The notes under the pieces were generated by a model. It was not told where the DNA came from. It did no database searches and worked only from the letters and a program-made list of their open reading frames with translations. A stretch of DNA of 64,000 nt from Paenibacillus dendrobii (lineage in GTDB: Bacteria > Bacillota > Bacilli > Paenibacillales > Paenibacillaceae): the NCBI RefSeq assembly GCF_009807035.1, contig NZ_WUBI01000007.1, forward strand, positions 1 through 64,000, written 5' to 3'. Made by a program: the position numbers and the translations under genes. Shown here piece after piece: positions 16,809 through 25,864 of this stretch. Positions within the stretch are counted from its first letter, which is position 1. Every line of letters starts with the position of its first letter.

Positions 16809-18002
16809 TCATTCCGAATCCACCGACGCCGGCAGCAAATCTGCACAAGCCTTTTCCAAATATGGCTTCGCGTTCAGAAAATCGCGAAACGCGGTATACT
16901 CGCGCCACAATTGCTCCTTGCGATCGCTTTGTCCTTTGACAGCTCTAATCAGAATATTCTTCGGCGTATGCTCCAGATCGATGAACTCAAGAAGCTGCGT
17001 TTTGTAACCGAGAATGTCCAGCAATTTGGCACGAATGCCGTCTGTTGCCAGCGCGGAAAAACGCTCCTTCAAGATCCCATGCGAAAGCAGCGGTTCCATG
17101 ACCGGACTTTCAACCTGCGCGAACAGCTCATGCTGGCAGCAAGGCACCGAAAGAATGACCGAGGCATTCCAGCGTACTGCTTTTTCCAAAGCGGCATCCG
17201 TTGCCGTATCGCAAGCATGGAGGGTAACCACCATATCGACTTGTTCAAGCTCGTTATAATCGGCTATATCCCCGACAAGAAAACGCAGATTGCTGTAATT
17301 CAGCCGGCTTGCCAGCTGATTGCAATGTTCTATGACGTCCGCTTTCAGGTCCAATCCCACAACGTTCAGCGTTCTGCGTTCCTGAATGGTTAGATAATGA
17401 TACAGCGCGAAGGTCAGGTAGGACTTACCGCATCCAAAGTCGACAATCGTGAGCGGACGGCCTTCCGGCAGCGAAGGAAGCACATCCTCCACCATCTCAA
17501 GAAACCGGTTGATCTGTCTGAATTTATCGTATTTGCGAGCATGTACTTTGCCCTGTTCATTCATGATCCCCAGCTCAACAAGGAATGAAATCGGATGGCC
17601 TTCCTCCAGCACATACTGCTTCTTGCGGTTATGCGCCAGGTCAGCGCTTGTTTTGGAAGGGGATTTGGTAAGGATCGACACCTTATATTTTTTGCTGATC
17701 AGAATTTGATAGTCGGCATCCGGCGTACAAATCATCCCCTGGCGGAAAGTCTGCTCGAACAGCTTCACGATCACCTCTTCTGCTTCCTCGGCCGGTATGT
17801 TTTGATGCACAACTTTATTCGGATGCACATAGGCAAACTGATAATGTATCTTCTTCTTCAGCTCCACGGGCTTAATCTGTACCTTCGTGTAGGATACACC
17901 CTCACGTTTGCGGAGCTGGCTGAGTGTAGCCGTAATTAACGTTGTTTCTTCTGTTATGTCATGGATGAGTTTACGTAAAGATTCCAAGAGAGTACATCTC
18001 AC
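16809..18002 (-). CDS. Class I SAM-dependent methyltransferase (Methyltransf_32 type)
   Basis: A 397-residue protein. An N-terminal domain of about 150 residues precedes a Rossmann-type methyltransferase domain with motif I VDFGCGKSYLTFAL near residue 187 and VVGLDLKADVIEHC as the acidic motif II. TLHACDTATDAAL and SVPCCQHEL are typical of the Methyltransf_32 (PF13679) family, which includes METTL25-like proteins and probable RNA methyltransferases. The substrate is unknown. The start is probably the GTG at 18002, though no strong ribosome site is visible; a TTG five codons later is an alternative. Confidence 0.8.
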   Translation of the reverse strand: MRCTLLESLRKLIHDITEETTLITATLSQLRKREGVSYTKVQIKPVELKKKIHYQFAYVHPNKVVHQNIPAEEAEEVIVKLFEQTFRQGMICTPDADYQILISKKYKVSILTKSPSKTSADLAHNRKKQYVLEEGHPISFLVELGIMNEQGKVHARKYDKFRQINRFLEMVEDVLPSLPEGRPLTIVDFGCGKSYLTFALYHYLTIQERRTLNVVGLDLKADVIEHCNQLASRLNYSNLRFLVGDIADYNELEQVDMVVTLHACDTATDAALEKAVRWNASVILSVPCCQHELFAQVESPVMEPLLSHGILKERFSALATDGIRAKLLDILGYKTQLLEFIDLEHTPKNILIRAVKGQSDRKEQLWREYTAFRDFLNAKPYLEKACADLLPASVDSE

Positions 18003-18032
18003 TTTCCCATATATTCGAGGGCGAAGCTCCCC

Positions 18033-18680
18033 CTATACTTTCCGCTGCAGCTCCTCCATGCCCTCTTCCACCTCAGAGCGGGGAAGGCCGCCTGCCTCAA
18101 GTTCGTCATCGCTTCGCATCAATATTTTATGATAGAAGGACAGGCCTTCTTCTTCGGTCATTTCACGTTGCTCCAAAAGGCGAAATAGCGCATTCTCCGC
18201 TTCGGCATAATGACCGCGGTTCTCTTCGTAGTCCAGCAGCAGCTTGTCCGTTTTGGCAGGAAGTCTGTAAGTTTTAATCTGTTCCTTCAATGCTTCCACG
18301 CGTTCCGGCAGCTTCAGTATCGAATGGTCCGCTCCATGCAAATCGGCATAAAGATACAAATGCAGGGATTTCATGAGACGCGTCAATCCCTCATCCTTCC
18401 GGTCCATATCCAGGTATATGCCTCCCTCTTCCTCAAGGAGCCTCGCGATGCTCTGCAGTTTATCCGCCTCGACGCCGCCCCCCAACCGAAACATATCTAT
18501 CATATCTTCAACGGACAGCGAATTCAAAAGCTTCGAGTTCAGCCGGAAATTTTTGCTTAACAGATCATCGATTTCCCATAGAGCCTCAACATATTTCTTT
18601 TGCTGCTTGAGGCCAAACACCTTCCCCACCATTTCAACCATGTCTTCTACCATTTGTAATAAATAGTCTTTCCGGAACAT
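18033..18680 (-). CDS. DUF6483 family protein
   Basis: A 215-residue soluble, strongly helical protein (MFRKDYLLQMVEDMVEMVGKVFGLKQQKKYVEAL...). It resembles the DUF6483 family seen in Paenibacillus and Bacillus, with no assigned function. Periodic helices suggest a TPR-like arrangement. The ATG at 18680 is used; an in-frame start 17 codons upstream lacks support. It lies 30 bases upstream of the methyltransferase and is likely co-transcribed. Confidence 0.7.
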   Translation of the reverse strand: MFRKDYLLQMVEDMVEMVGKVFGLKQQKKYVEALWEIDDLLSKNFRLNSKLLNSLSVEDMIDMFRLGGGVEADKLQSIARLLEEEGGIYLDMDRKDEGLTRLMKSLHLYLYADLHGADHSILKLPERVEALKEQIKTYRLPAKTDKLLLDYEENRGHYAEAENALFRLLEQREMTEEEGLSFYHKILMRSDDELEAGGLPRSEVEEGMEELQRKV

Positions 18681-18731
18681 AACACTTCTCAACCCTTTCC
18701 CGTAAAAATACCTTTGTTGATCCAGGTTCAA

Positions 18732-19199
18732 ATTTTGGTTGGTTTATACTGGACAAACGCATGTTATTCCGGCCTTCCGTCCGTATGGCTGTTTGTGGAG
18801 ATGGTTATAGACGTACTTTTTTTCAATCCTTTAAAAAGACAGACCGTCTTATGCTCCTTATATCTTAAGATATTCGGCAGGCCAAAGCTAGCGCTCTCCA
18901 ATACACGCTTTCAAAAAACAACGACTTTAAGCACCATCTGAGACAAAACTGAGGACGGGAAGTTACCACTCCATAACGATTTTGGCGATGAATTGCTTTG
19001 GTGATTATGTGGAAGCAACTTTAATTTGGATTATTAAAAGGCTGTCCCCTGGTCAATGGACCCGGGACAGCCTTTTCTCAGCATAGCATTATTCAACTTC
19101 GTTTGTTACAGCTCACATTCCATTTCCGCGAAAACAAGTTTCCGGATTTCTTGTTCATCCCATGAAGCTGTAACAGGATGAATGATCTTATTCAGCGCA
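18732..19199. other. Non-coding interval between DUF6483 and hydrolase genes
   Basis: A terminator stem AAAAGGCTGTCCC / GGGACAGCCTTTT (19036-19076) ends the minus-strand hydrolase transcript and works in both directions. Upstream of the DUF6483 gene the DNA is AT-rich with no clear promoter. Bases 19106-19200 read as 30 coding-like codons on the minus strand without a normal start (see findings). Confidence 0.6.
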
Positions 19200-20003
19200 T
19201 TAATGATCCTCTTTAATGGAGGACTGCTCCAAAAAATCCCGGATCACTTTAGCCAGTTCATCCGGCGCTTCCATCATGCTCATATGTCCCGCACCGGCAA
19301 TCGTTGCCTTGGTAATATTGGGATGATCAGCAGTAAATACTTTTTCCGCCGGAATCACCTGATCCTTTTCCCCGGCCACAAGCAATACCGGCAGCGTGGA
19401 TGCGGAGATAACATCTCGGCGGTCCGGACGCTCACGCATGGCAAGCGCTACGCCGGCAGCTCCCTGAGGAGGCGTCATGTAACCAATCTCCTTGGCCTTC
19501 ACAATCAGCTCTTCATGAGCTTTGGCATTCTCCGGTGCGAACAGACCCGGAACCAATCCGTCGATAAAAGCGGTAATGCCGTCGGACTGAATGGTGCTTA
19601 CCGCCTTCAGACGCTTTTCCTTGCCTGCCTCGTCATCAGGATAACCCGTGGAATGAACCAGTCCGAAGCCATTCAGGCGGGAGGCATAACGCTGCGTAAA
19701 AGAGAGCGTAACGTATCCGCCCATTGAGTGACCCAGCATGGTAACCTTGGGCAAGTCCAGCTCATCCAACAGCTTGAGGACATCATCTGCCATCTGCTCG
19801 ATGGAATAAGCTCCAAGCGGAGCATCCGAATGTCCATGTCCGCGCAGATCGGGTACGATGCAGCGGTAGCTGTCGGACAAAAGCGGCACGACTTTCTCCC
19901 AGTACTCGGAGTTACCGCAAAAGCCGTGCAAAAGTACGATTGGTTCCCCTTGTCCTTGTTCGGCATAGCAAAGCGTATATCCATCGCAAAGTACTTTTTC
20001 CAT
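19200..20003 (-). CDS. Alpha/beta-fold hydrolase
   Basis: A 267-residue hydrolase. The oxyanion motif is HGFCGN, the nucleophile elbow GHSMGG (Ser near 94), the acid is probably Asp in AGEKDQVIP, and the His is in GAGHMSMMEAP. DLRGHGHSD is the conserved strand-4 motif. It belongs to the large group of esterases, haloperoxidase-like enzymes and MhpC/RsbQ-like proteins; the substrate is unknown. AAGGA precedes the ATG. Monocistronic. Confidence 0.88.
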   Translation of the reverse strand: MEKVLCDGYTLCYAEQGQGEPIVLLHGFCGNSEYWEKVVPLLSDSYRCIVPDLRGHGHSDAPLGAYSIEQMADDVLKLLDELDLPKVTMLGHSMGGYVTLSFTQRYASRLNGFGLVHSTGYPDDEAGKEKRLKAVSTIQSDGITAFIDGLVPGLFAPENAKAHEELIVKAKEIGYMTPPQGAAGVALAMRERPDRRDVISASTLPVLLVAGEKDQVIPAEKVFTADHPNITKATIAGAGHMSMMEAPDELAKVIRDFLEQSSIKEDH

Positions 20004-20081
20004 GATGATATCCTTCTTTCTTTATATCGAATTTATTGGGTCTGCCATTTCTGTTCTGCATTCAGGATTAACCTGAAATCG

Positions 20082-20681
20082 TCAATTATGTATATTATTA
20101 AGCCAAAGGCCAGCCGTTGAAACGGGGCTTCTCTTATCTTCGGAAAGTAGGCCGAACGCATCTGCAGCGGATGTGGCGATTTGCCCGGCCATGGTCATGA
20201 CATGAAAAAGGGACGTCATCTGCAGTGTGGCATAAGGCTTGGGGCCCTTAACATTGACGACCGCAGCGACACTATAATGGCCAACGGCCGGCAATGCGTG
20301 TCCGACAGATTGGGCTGGCAGCAGCGGTTCATCCGAAACCAGAAAGCTTCCCACGGACAGAGCTTGTCCCAGGCAGGCATCTACGGCGACGACGATATGG
20401 TTCTCGGGAATAGCCGTAATGCATGCCTCCAGGCTTGCCGCATCACAAGGTGCGGACATCGTCCCGACGACATGAGGAAACCCATAAGAACAAAGTGCAC
20501 TGCCCGTCAGCGGGCCGAGTGCATCTCCTGTAGAACGGTCTGTCCCAATACATAGAAAGGTAATTCGATCCAAACTGTAGCGGCTCCGGATATCCGCAAA
20601 AAAATCGCGGAGTCCATCAGCATGAATTTTTTGGCAGCTTCCGCCTTTCCCGCGAATGAGATGGGGATCTTGAATAGACAA
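20082..20681 (-). CDS. yyaC: Spore protease-related protein YyaC
   Basis: A 199-residue member of the DUF1256/YyaC family, related in fold to the germination protease GPR. Conserved segments are FLCIGTDRSTGDALGPLTG, VGTMSAPCDAASLE and VAVDACLG. YyaC genes occur in spore formers and are expressed during sporulation in B. subtilis; the proteolytic target is not established. The start is a TTG at 20681 behind GGAGGG. It is strong evidence that the host makes endospores. Confidence 0.9.
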   Translation of the reverse strand: MSIQDPHLIRGKGGSCQKIHADGLRDFFADIRSRYSLDRITFLCIGTDRSTGDALGPLTGSALCSYGFPHVVGTMSAPCDAASLEACITAIPENHIVVAVDACLGQALSVGSFLVSDEPLLPAQSVGHALPAVGHYSVAAVVNVKGPKPYATLQMTSLFHVMTMAGQIATSAADAFGLLSEDKRSPVSTAGLWLNNIHN

Positions 20682-20841
20682 GGCTTACGCCCCTCCCTGC
20701 TGCCTGCTGCAGCGTTTTTCTTTTGATTTTACTGCAAAATGGCCGTCAATAAAAATCATTTTCCTGAATTGTGGGAAAAGACGTGCTACAATGGTTACAA
20801 CTTGTCTTAAGAATAGAATTCGGAAAGGATGAACCGTCCCC

Positions 20842-21066
20842 ATGGACCTGTCCCAAAAAAGCGCTGAAAATATTGAATATATGATTGAACAAATTAAAAC
20901 CAAGCTGAGAATGGCCAGTGGTGCGGCCATGAACGCCTCCGCTTTTTCGGTCGATCAATATGAAGATATCCGCGATGTTTATGAGCTTGTCATGAACAAA
21001 TCGAATTTAAGTATCTCCGAAGTCGAAGCTCTGGTTTCCGAACTTGGCCGGCTGCGCAGCAAGTAA
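20842..21066 (+). CDS. DUF1128/UPF0435 small protein (YfkK-like)
   Basis: A 74-residue acidic helical protein. NIEYMIEQIKTKL, then YEDIRDVYELVMNKSNLSISEVEALVSELGRLR, matches the DUF1128 family (B. subtilis YfkK). The function is unknown; it is cytosolic. AAAGGATG lies upstream of the ATG. It is followed by a strong terminator. Confidence 0.85.
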   Translation: MDLSQKSAENIEYMIEQIKTKLRMASGAAMNASAFSVDQYEDIRDVYELVMNKSNLSISEVEALVSELGRLRSK

Positions 21067-21087
21067 GACTGCTTCATCACGATTCAA

Positions 21088-21150
21088 AAAGCCCCCTGAT
21101 CTTCTCTTTCGTTCGTGCTTGTACGAAGAGTGAAGCATCAGGGGGCTTTT
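21088..21150. terminator. Terminator between DUF1128 and pirin genes
   Basis: AAAAGCCCCCTGAT pairs with ATCAGGGGGCTTTT across a 30-base partly paired loop. It serves the two convergent genes. Confidence 0.8.
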
Positions 21151-21167
21151 CATTATGGCAACTCATC

Positions 21168-21902
21168 CTAGGGGATATCCACAAGCACAAACTCCGCGTC
21201 GCCTTCGCTGCTTGTCCCTTTGATATGAAGAAGTTCGCAGTTATTTCGGATGCGGGCAGCATCACCCGGTTCAAGCTGAAACGTACCATCATTACAATCT
21301 ATTTCCAGGTTGCCGGTAATCAGGAACAGATACGTTCTTCTTTCATCTTTTTGCTCAAATACGATCTCCTGCCCTGTTTCCAGGATAGGGATGTAGAGCG
21401 TAATATCCGATTGGATTTCCAGCAACTCTTCTGAACCCTGATTGTTCATTCTCCCCGTAACGATGGGCTCGAGTTTATTCATACGCTCCTCTCTGGAAAA
21501 GGAATGGGATTTCCATGACGGCGTTAATCCCGGCTCGGTCGGCAAAAACCACATCTGCATAAAACGGACCGGCGCATCATCGGAAGGATTCGTCTCCGAG
21601 TGATTGATCCCCGTACCGGCACTCATGACCTGTACGGTACCCTCCGGAAGCCGCGTCACATTGCCAAGATCATCATTATGCTCAAGGGTACCTGATATGA
21701 CATAGCTGATAATTTCCAAATCATGATGAGGATGTTTCTTAAAGCCTTGTTTCGGACTTAACTGGTTATCGTTATGTGCGAGCAGACAGCCAAAATGCGC
21801 ATTGCTTGGATCATCGTAGTCGGCAAAAGAAAAGCTGAATTCGCTGTGGATCCATTCTTTCTCCGATGTATGACGTTCCGCTGAAGTCACTACTTTAATC
21901 AT
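21168..21902 (-). CDS. Pirin family protein
   Basis: A 244-residue bicupin of the pirin/YhhW type. Metal ligands in the N-terminal cupin are seen in HPHHDLEIISYVISGTLEH and GTGINHSETN. The conserved phrase RFMQMWFLPTEPGLTPSW is typical. Some pirins have quercetin dioxygenase activity, others act as redox cofactors; which applies here is unknown. The ATG at 21902 has GGAGGTG upstream, so an upstream in-frame start at 21971 is rejected. Its C-terminal cupin (about 165-244) looks complete. Confidence 0.9.
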   Translation of the reverse strand: MIKVVTSAERHTSEKEWIHSEFSFSFADYDDPSNAHFGCLLAHNDNQLSPKQGFKKHPHHDLEIISYVISGTLEHNDDLGNVTRLPEGTVQVMSAGTGINHSETNPSDDAPVRFMQMWFLPTEPGLTPSWKSHSFSREERMNKLEPIVTGRMNNQGSEELLEIQSDITLYIPILETGQEIVFEQKDERRTYLFLITGNLEIDCNDGTFQLEPGDAARIRNNCELLHIKGTSSEGDAEFVLVDIP

Positions 21903-22014
21903 TTTACATCCACCTCCATGAACAACTTTTTTGGGTATGCTTAATCTTGAATATGTAATTCTTACCCCCAACTTTTATGGCCTAATCAGTTCTTTGGTGC
22001 GAAGATAAAACAAA

Positions 22015-22047
22015 AGCCTCCCCTTCATGTTCCGGGGAGACTGCATT
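22015..22047 (-). terminator. Probable terminator downstream of asparaginase
   Basis: On the minus strand TCTCCCCGG...GGGGAGG is followed by CTTTTGTTTT. It lies 88 bases after the asparaginase stop and before the pirin gene. Confidence 0.6.
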
Positions 22048-22134
22048 TCTTCCATATATGGGCCGGTACAAAAACCGGATGATTAGCATGACATATTTAC
22101 CAGCAGCACGTCATGGAAGGAAGCCTCCTGGCTT

Positions 22135-23136
22135 TCATGATTTCAGCTGAAATACCGTTTCGGCTAAGCCGACCTTCTTGCCTGCGTCATTATAGATATC
22201 ATGTGTAAAAGCTTCCCTGATTTGTTCGATTAAGTCGCGGTTGCTGTATCCGATTTGGGACAAAATCGCTTCAACGATCCATCCCCACTCTTCCTCTGAG
22301 CCATCCAGCACTTTAAACGCAATACCCAGGCGTTCTTTTTTCAGACCGAAGCAATATACTCCCTTAAATCCGCCCTTGGCTACAATATTGGTATCTTGCA
22401 AAATCAGCGAATCGATGCGACCGGTGCCTCCAACCATCTCGGGATAACGGTTCATGGCTTGAGTAATGGTGATTACCGCTTCTTTTGTGGCTTTGTCTTC
22501 AATACGTTCCGGGCACGCCAGCTTGGCATACGCAGTAGCCATGGCTGAGAGCGGCAGCGCAAACACGGGAAATCCGCATCCATCCGTTCCCAAGCCGACC
22601 TGCTGCGGTTCGAGGCCACACATCATCGACACCGTTTCGATAATTTCCTGCTGCACGGGATGCTCCGGTTCCGCATACCCCTCAAGCGGGTAGCCTTTCA
22701 TTTTGCAGTAAGCAAGCACGCCAAGATGTTTGCCGGAACAATTATGGTACAAGCGCTGTCTGCTCCCGTTGTGACGAAGAACCTCTTCCTTGCTTTCTTC
22801 ATTCAGCGGATAACTCGGTGCGCAAACGAGCTCTGATTCCGATAGCCCTGTCTTCTTCATGATGCTCTTCAGCACTTCGACATGGTTCGGCTCAGCCAGA
22901 TGGGAGGCCGTCATGATCGCGATTTCTTTCTCGCTTAGCCCATAATGGGAAGCAATGCCTCCACGAATCGCACTTATGGCCTGAAGAGGCTTTGCGGCCG
23001 AACGAGTAAACGTAACAAAATTCGGATCACCCGCGGAAGCCTTTATTTCCCCCTGATCATTAACGATGCATATATGTCCATGATGCGCGCACTCCATGAT
23101 GCCCGCTCGATATTCCTTGACTAGCAACGATTCCAT
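22135..23136 (-). CDS. Asparaginase (Rhizobium etli AnsA/ReAV-type)
   Basis: A 333-residue protein of the Asparaginase_II family (PF06089), unrelated in fold to E. coli AnsB and similar to serine-beta-lactamase-like enzymes. The Ser-x-x-Lys pair is RSAAK (about 45-49). The zinc-site CSGK motif is in HNCSGKHLG (about 133) and the later cysteine in LGTDGCGFPVFALPLS. It would hydrolyse L-asparagine to aspartate and ammonia in the cytoplasm. GGAGAGATG precedes the ATG. Monocistronic. Confidence 0.88.
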   Translation of the reverse strand: MESLLVKEYRAGIMECAHHGHICIVNDQGEIKASAGDPNFVTFTRSAAKPLQAISAIRGGIASHYGLSEKEIAIMTASHLAEPNHVEVLKSIMKKTGLSESELVCAPSYPLNEESKEEVLRHNGSRQRLYHNCSGKHLGVLAYCKMKGYPLEGYAEPEHPVQQEIIETVSMMCGLEPQQVGLGTDGCGFPVFALPLSAMATAYAKLACPERIEDKATKEAVITITQAMNRYPEMVGGTGRIDSLILQDTNIVAKGGFKGVYCFGLKKERLGIAFKVLDGSEEEWGWIVEAILSQIGYSNRDLIEQIREAFTHDIYNDAGKKVGLAETVFQLKS

Positions 23137-23444
23137 TGACCCATCTCTCCTTATAACTTATCGCTTATCCATCATACAACTTATTTTGGGGAGTATAAAG
23201 GCTGCCTTATTGAAGAATAAGCAAATGAACCTCCGACGAATGTACATGTTTTCACTTTTGTAAAGTCGATAATATACCGATTTCCCAATGTTTTTAACTG
23301 CTATAGTATATTATTCTACTACTTTCATTCATTTACTCCCGATATCACATTTCTTGTTTCAGCAATTCTCCTCCCGTTTAAATACGAAGTAAGCAAGACA
23401 AGCAATACATCATCTTCATCCTAACAGAAAGGGAGGCGATCGTA
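23137..23444. promoter_or_regulatory. Divergent intergenic region; SigB-like promoter for glsB
   Basis: Most of this 308-base AT-rich interval shows nothing specific. On the plus strand GTTTCA (23356-23361), 14 bases, GTTTAA (23376-23381) matches the -35 and spacing of SigB-type promoters found near the sigB cluster, with a weaker -10. No operator for the minus-strand asparaginase gene was recognised. Confidence 0.45.
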
Positions 23445-23702
23445 ATGTGGGCAATCATTATCACCATTGTCATGGCCATCATCATTGGCATTATCGGTGA
23501 CGCTCTGGTTGGACATGAAATGCCGGGCGGTATCCTCGGCGCCATGGTCGCTGGTTTTGTAGGCGCCTGGGTCGGAGCTTGGCTGTTCGGAGACTGGGGC
23601 CCTCATCTCGGAAACTTCGCTGTGATCCCCGCCATTCTGGGAACTGCGATATTCGTATTCCTTCTCGGCCTCATTAGCAGATTGTTTACACGTTCTACCT
23701 AA
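23445..23702 (+). CDS. GlsB/YeaQ/YmgE-type stress membrane protein
   Basis: An 85-residue very hydrophobic protein with three membrane segments and the glycine-rich signature MPGGILGAMVAGFVGAWVGAWLFG. The family (transglycosylase-associated protein, GlsB) is induced by general stress in many bacteria; its biochemical role is unclear. GGGAGG lies 8 bases before the ATG. It is 38 bases from the YtxH gene, probably one transcript. Confidence 0.88.
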   Translation: MWAIIITIVMAIIIGIIGDALVGHEMPGGILGAMVAGFVGAWVGAWLFGDWGPHLGNFAVIPAILGTAIFVFLLGLISRLFTRST

Positions 23703-23740
23703 TCATAAATATATTAACTATGAATAAGGAGTGATTTTAG

Positions 23741-24148
23741 ATGAATAAAGCAGAAACGGAATACCCAGTTCAAAGCAGCAGTACGTTCTTCAAAGGTGCA
23801 CTCATCGGTGGATTGATCGGAGCAGCAGCGGCATTATTGTTCGCTCCGAAACCAGGGCGGGAGCTTCGCGGTGATTTGACTGACAAAATTAGCACGATGA
23901 CTGATAAAACGAAAGAAGTTGCATGCGTCGTTGGCGAAAAGGCTACTGATTTGGCTAAATCGGTATCTTCCAAAACCACAGAGCTTGCCAAATCGGTCAA
24001 CGAAGGCAAAAACAGCATCATGGAAAGCGTGAAGCAGGCTTCTGCTGACGTATCGGATGATGTGAAGGACGCTTCCAAGGATCTTAAAGACGCTTCGGAA
24101 GACGCTTCCCGAGACGTCCGCAAAGAAATGAATAAGACATCTTACTAA
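23741..24148 (+). CDS. YtxH domain-containing general stress protein
   Basis: A 135-residue protein. One membrane segment, GALIGGLIGAAAALLFAPKPGRELR (about 19-43), is the YtxH signature. It is followed by a long amphipathic helical tail with LEA-like 11-mer character, rich in Lys, Asp, Ser and Ala (TDKTKEV, ATDLAKSVSSKTTELAKSV). B. subtilis YtxH is SigB-dependent. A protective membrane-associated role is an inference from family and composition. Confidence 0.88.
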   Translation: MNKAETEYPVQSSSTFFKGALIGGLIGAAAALLFAPKPGRELRGDLTDKISTMTDKTKEVACVVGEKATDLAKSVSSKTTELAKSVNEGKNSIMESVKQASADVSDDVKDASKDLKDASEDASRDVRKEMNKTSY

Positions 24149-24223
24149 ATAGGTTGAACTAAACGAACGTAACACTGGCAAGGCAACTTAGTTCGCTCTA
24201 TACCGGATGAACTATTCACGAAA

Positions 24224-24254
24224 ACAGCCAGCTTACCAAGCTGGCTGTTTTTGT
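24224..24254 (+). terminator. Terminator after glsB-ytxH
   Basis: AACAGCCAGCTT-ACC-AAGCTGGCTGTTTTT, 75 bases after the ytxH stop. Confidence 0.85.
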
Positions 24255-24304
24255 GCCAAGACTACTATGGCCGGCGCCGCTGCCGGAGAAAGCAGGGATG
24301 AATC

Positions 24305-24628
24305 GTGAGCAAAGCAAACCCGTATAACGTGGATGAACATCCATTCGAGTTAAGACATGAAGTCAAGAGGCTGAATAAACGCTTGGACCAGATTGCCGAT
24401 TCACTCGAAAAATCACAGGTGAAGGATATTATCGAAAACTATTCCAGCCCCAAAAAAAGAATCATCTCGAATTTCACTTCAGGCTTGGCACGCGGTCTCG
24501 GCCTATCCTTGGGTACATTCGTTGTCCTAGGTCTTCTCGGGTATATTCTGAGTCTGTTTGTCAGCATGCCGGTCATTGGCGATTACATAGCCAACCTTCA
24601 GCAATATATTGATGCTTACAAAAAATAA
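24305..24628 (+). CDS. DUF5665 domain-containing membrane protein
   Basis: A 107-residue protein. The N-terminal half is a charged helix (ELRHEVKRLNKRLDQIADSLEKS). The C-terminal half has one or two hydrophobic segments, LARGLGLSLGTFVVLGLLGYILSLFVSMPVIGDYI, as in DUF5665. The function is unknown. The start is a GTG at 24305; the upstream AGGGATG is a weak ribosome site. It follows the YtxH terminator, so it needs its own promoter. Confidence 0.8.
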   Translation: MSKANPYNVDEHPFELRHEVKRLNKRLDQIADSLEKSQVKDIIENYSSPKKRIISNFTSGLARGLGLSLGTFVVLGLLGYILSLFVSMPVIGDYIANLQQYIDAYKK

Positions 24629-24667
24629 GCCGAAATGGTCCCTTCCTCCGACCGTTAGAACCACGTT

Positions 24668-24716
24668 TAAAAAAGCCTGAAAAGATCTGATTGTTCAGAA
24701 TCCTCAGGCTTTTTTA
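24668..24716. terminator. Bidirectional terminator between DUF5665 and corA
   Basis: AAAAAAGCCTGA...TCAGGCTTTTTT, with A- and T-runs flanking both sides, lies between convergent genes. Confidence 0.85.
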
Positions 24717-24731
24717 TGATTAGACGAGCCA

Positions 24732-25709
24732 TCATATCTTTGAATCTTTGGCTTTCACTCTGAGCAGATCCCCCGTCCAGCCCTTTCGGTGCATCCACCA
24801 GTACATCCCGCCGGAAAAGAGAAGCGTTCCCAGCATGACGCCGATAAATCCCCAAGGCGTTTTAATGGCTGGCAAGTTGTCAAAATTCATCCCCCAAATG
24901 GCTCCCACCACGGTAGCCGGCGTGAAGATCGCCGTCAGGATCGTGAGCGTCTTCATAATTTCATTGCCGCGGAAAGCCGAGACCGCATCGTCGATGGCAA
25001 TCAGTGTATCAATCTCGTCTTCATAATGTCGAAATGCCCGGTCCATCCGCTCCATCCGGTATACCAGCTGCATAAAAGGGCGGCTATTATTCAGCTTGTC
25101 CAGATATCCTTCTTTGGCAGCGGCCAGGAATTCCTCGAATGGAGTGAACATATTGCTCCAATATAACAGGACAAACCGCGAACTCAGGATTTTATCCATC
25201 AGGTTCCGTTGATTATCCATCTCCATGGCTCGCTCTATTTCACGCAAATTAGCTTCGAAGAGGTCCAGTCCCAGGTGGAAATAATGAAGAAGGGTCCGAG
25301 CCAGCACAAACATGCCATCCACCGCATTTTGGCATTGATGCAGCATCGCGGTCCGTTCTTTGGTGCCCATAATTTCTCTCGTATTCTTGTCCAGATTAAT
25401 CGTCACCAGCACGTCATTCTGGACAAAAAAGTGAAGCCGGTCCACATGGCTGCTGTCCGTAACCGCATCCTGAACGGAATAGGGAAGCGTTCCGAAGATG
25501 ACGGCATCGACTCCGTCGGGAAAACGGACCGACATATAGTTTTCACCAACCTTTGGAATCACGCGTATCCACTCTTCCATTAACGGAAATTGTTCCTGCA
25601 GATCCCTCAGTTCATGACAAGTCAGGTCCTCAATGAAGATATCGTACCACTTCCATTGACCCTCAAAGGATAATATCTGATTCAAACCTGCCTGCGAAGC
25701 TTCGTTCAT
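24732..25709 (-). CDS. corA: CorA family divalent cation transporter
   Basis: A 325-residue CorA-type channel. The large N-terminal cytosolic domain is followed by two C-terminal membrane segments (about 265-285 and 298-316), with the signature GMN in GAIWGMNFDNLP between them. The basic tail completes the fold. CorA pentamers mediate Mg2+ (and Co2+ or Ni2+) passage. The specific ion cannot be told. It follows the sigB terminator and seems separately transcribed. Confidence 0.93.
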   Translation of the reverse strand: MNEASQAGLNQILSFEGQWKWYDIFIEDLTCHELRDLQEQFPLMEEWIRVIPKVGENYMSVRFPDGVDAVIFGTLPYSVQDAVTDSSHVDRLHFFVQNDVLVTINLDKNTREIMGTKERTAMLHQCQNAVDGMFVLARTLLHYFHLGLDLFEANLREIERAMEMDNQRNLMDKILSSRFVLLYWSNMFTPFEEFLAAAKEGYLDKLNNSRPFMQLVYRMERMDRAFRHYEDEIDTLIAIDDAVSAFRGNEIMKTLTILTAIFTPATVVGAIWGMNFDNLPAIKTPWGFIGVMLGTLLFSGGMYWWMHRKGWTGDLLRVKAKDSKI

Positions 25710-25776
25710 CGCCCGTTCTCCCTTCCCACTTCAAAGTAAAATGTACATTACCATCCGTATATTCTTCCACCATAAA

Positions 25777-25821
25777 AGGACACGCAGCATTTTCTCAAAG
25801 GAGAAGATGGCGTGTCCTTAC
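25777..25821 (-). terminator. Terminator of the rsbV-rsbW-sigB operon
   Basis: AAGGACACGC / GCGTGTCCTT stem with a partly paired loop and TTTTAT on the minus strand, 44 bases after the sigB stop. Confidence 0.75.
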
Positions 25822-25864
25822 GAACTTCCGGTCATGAGCACGAAACAATCAGGAAGCTTGTCCA

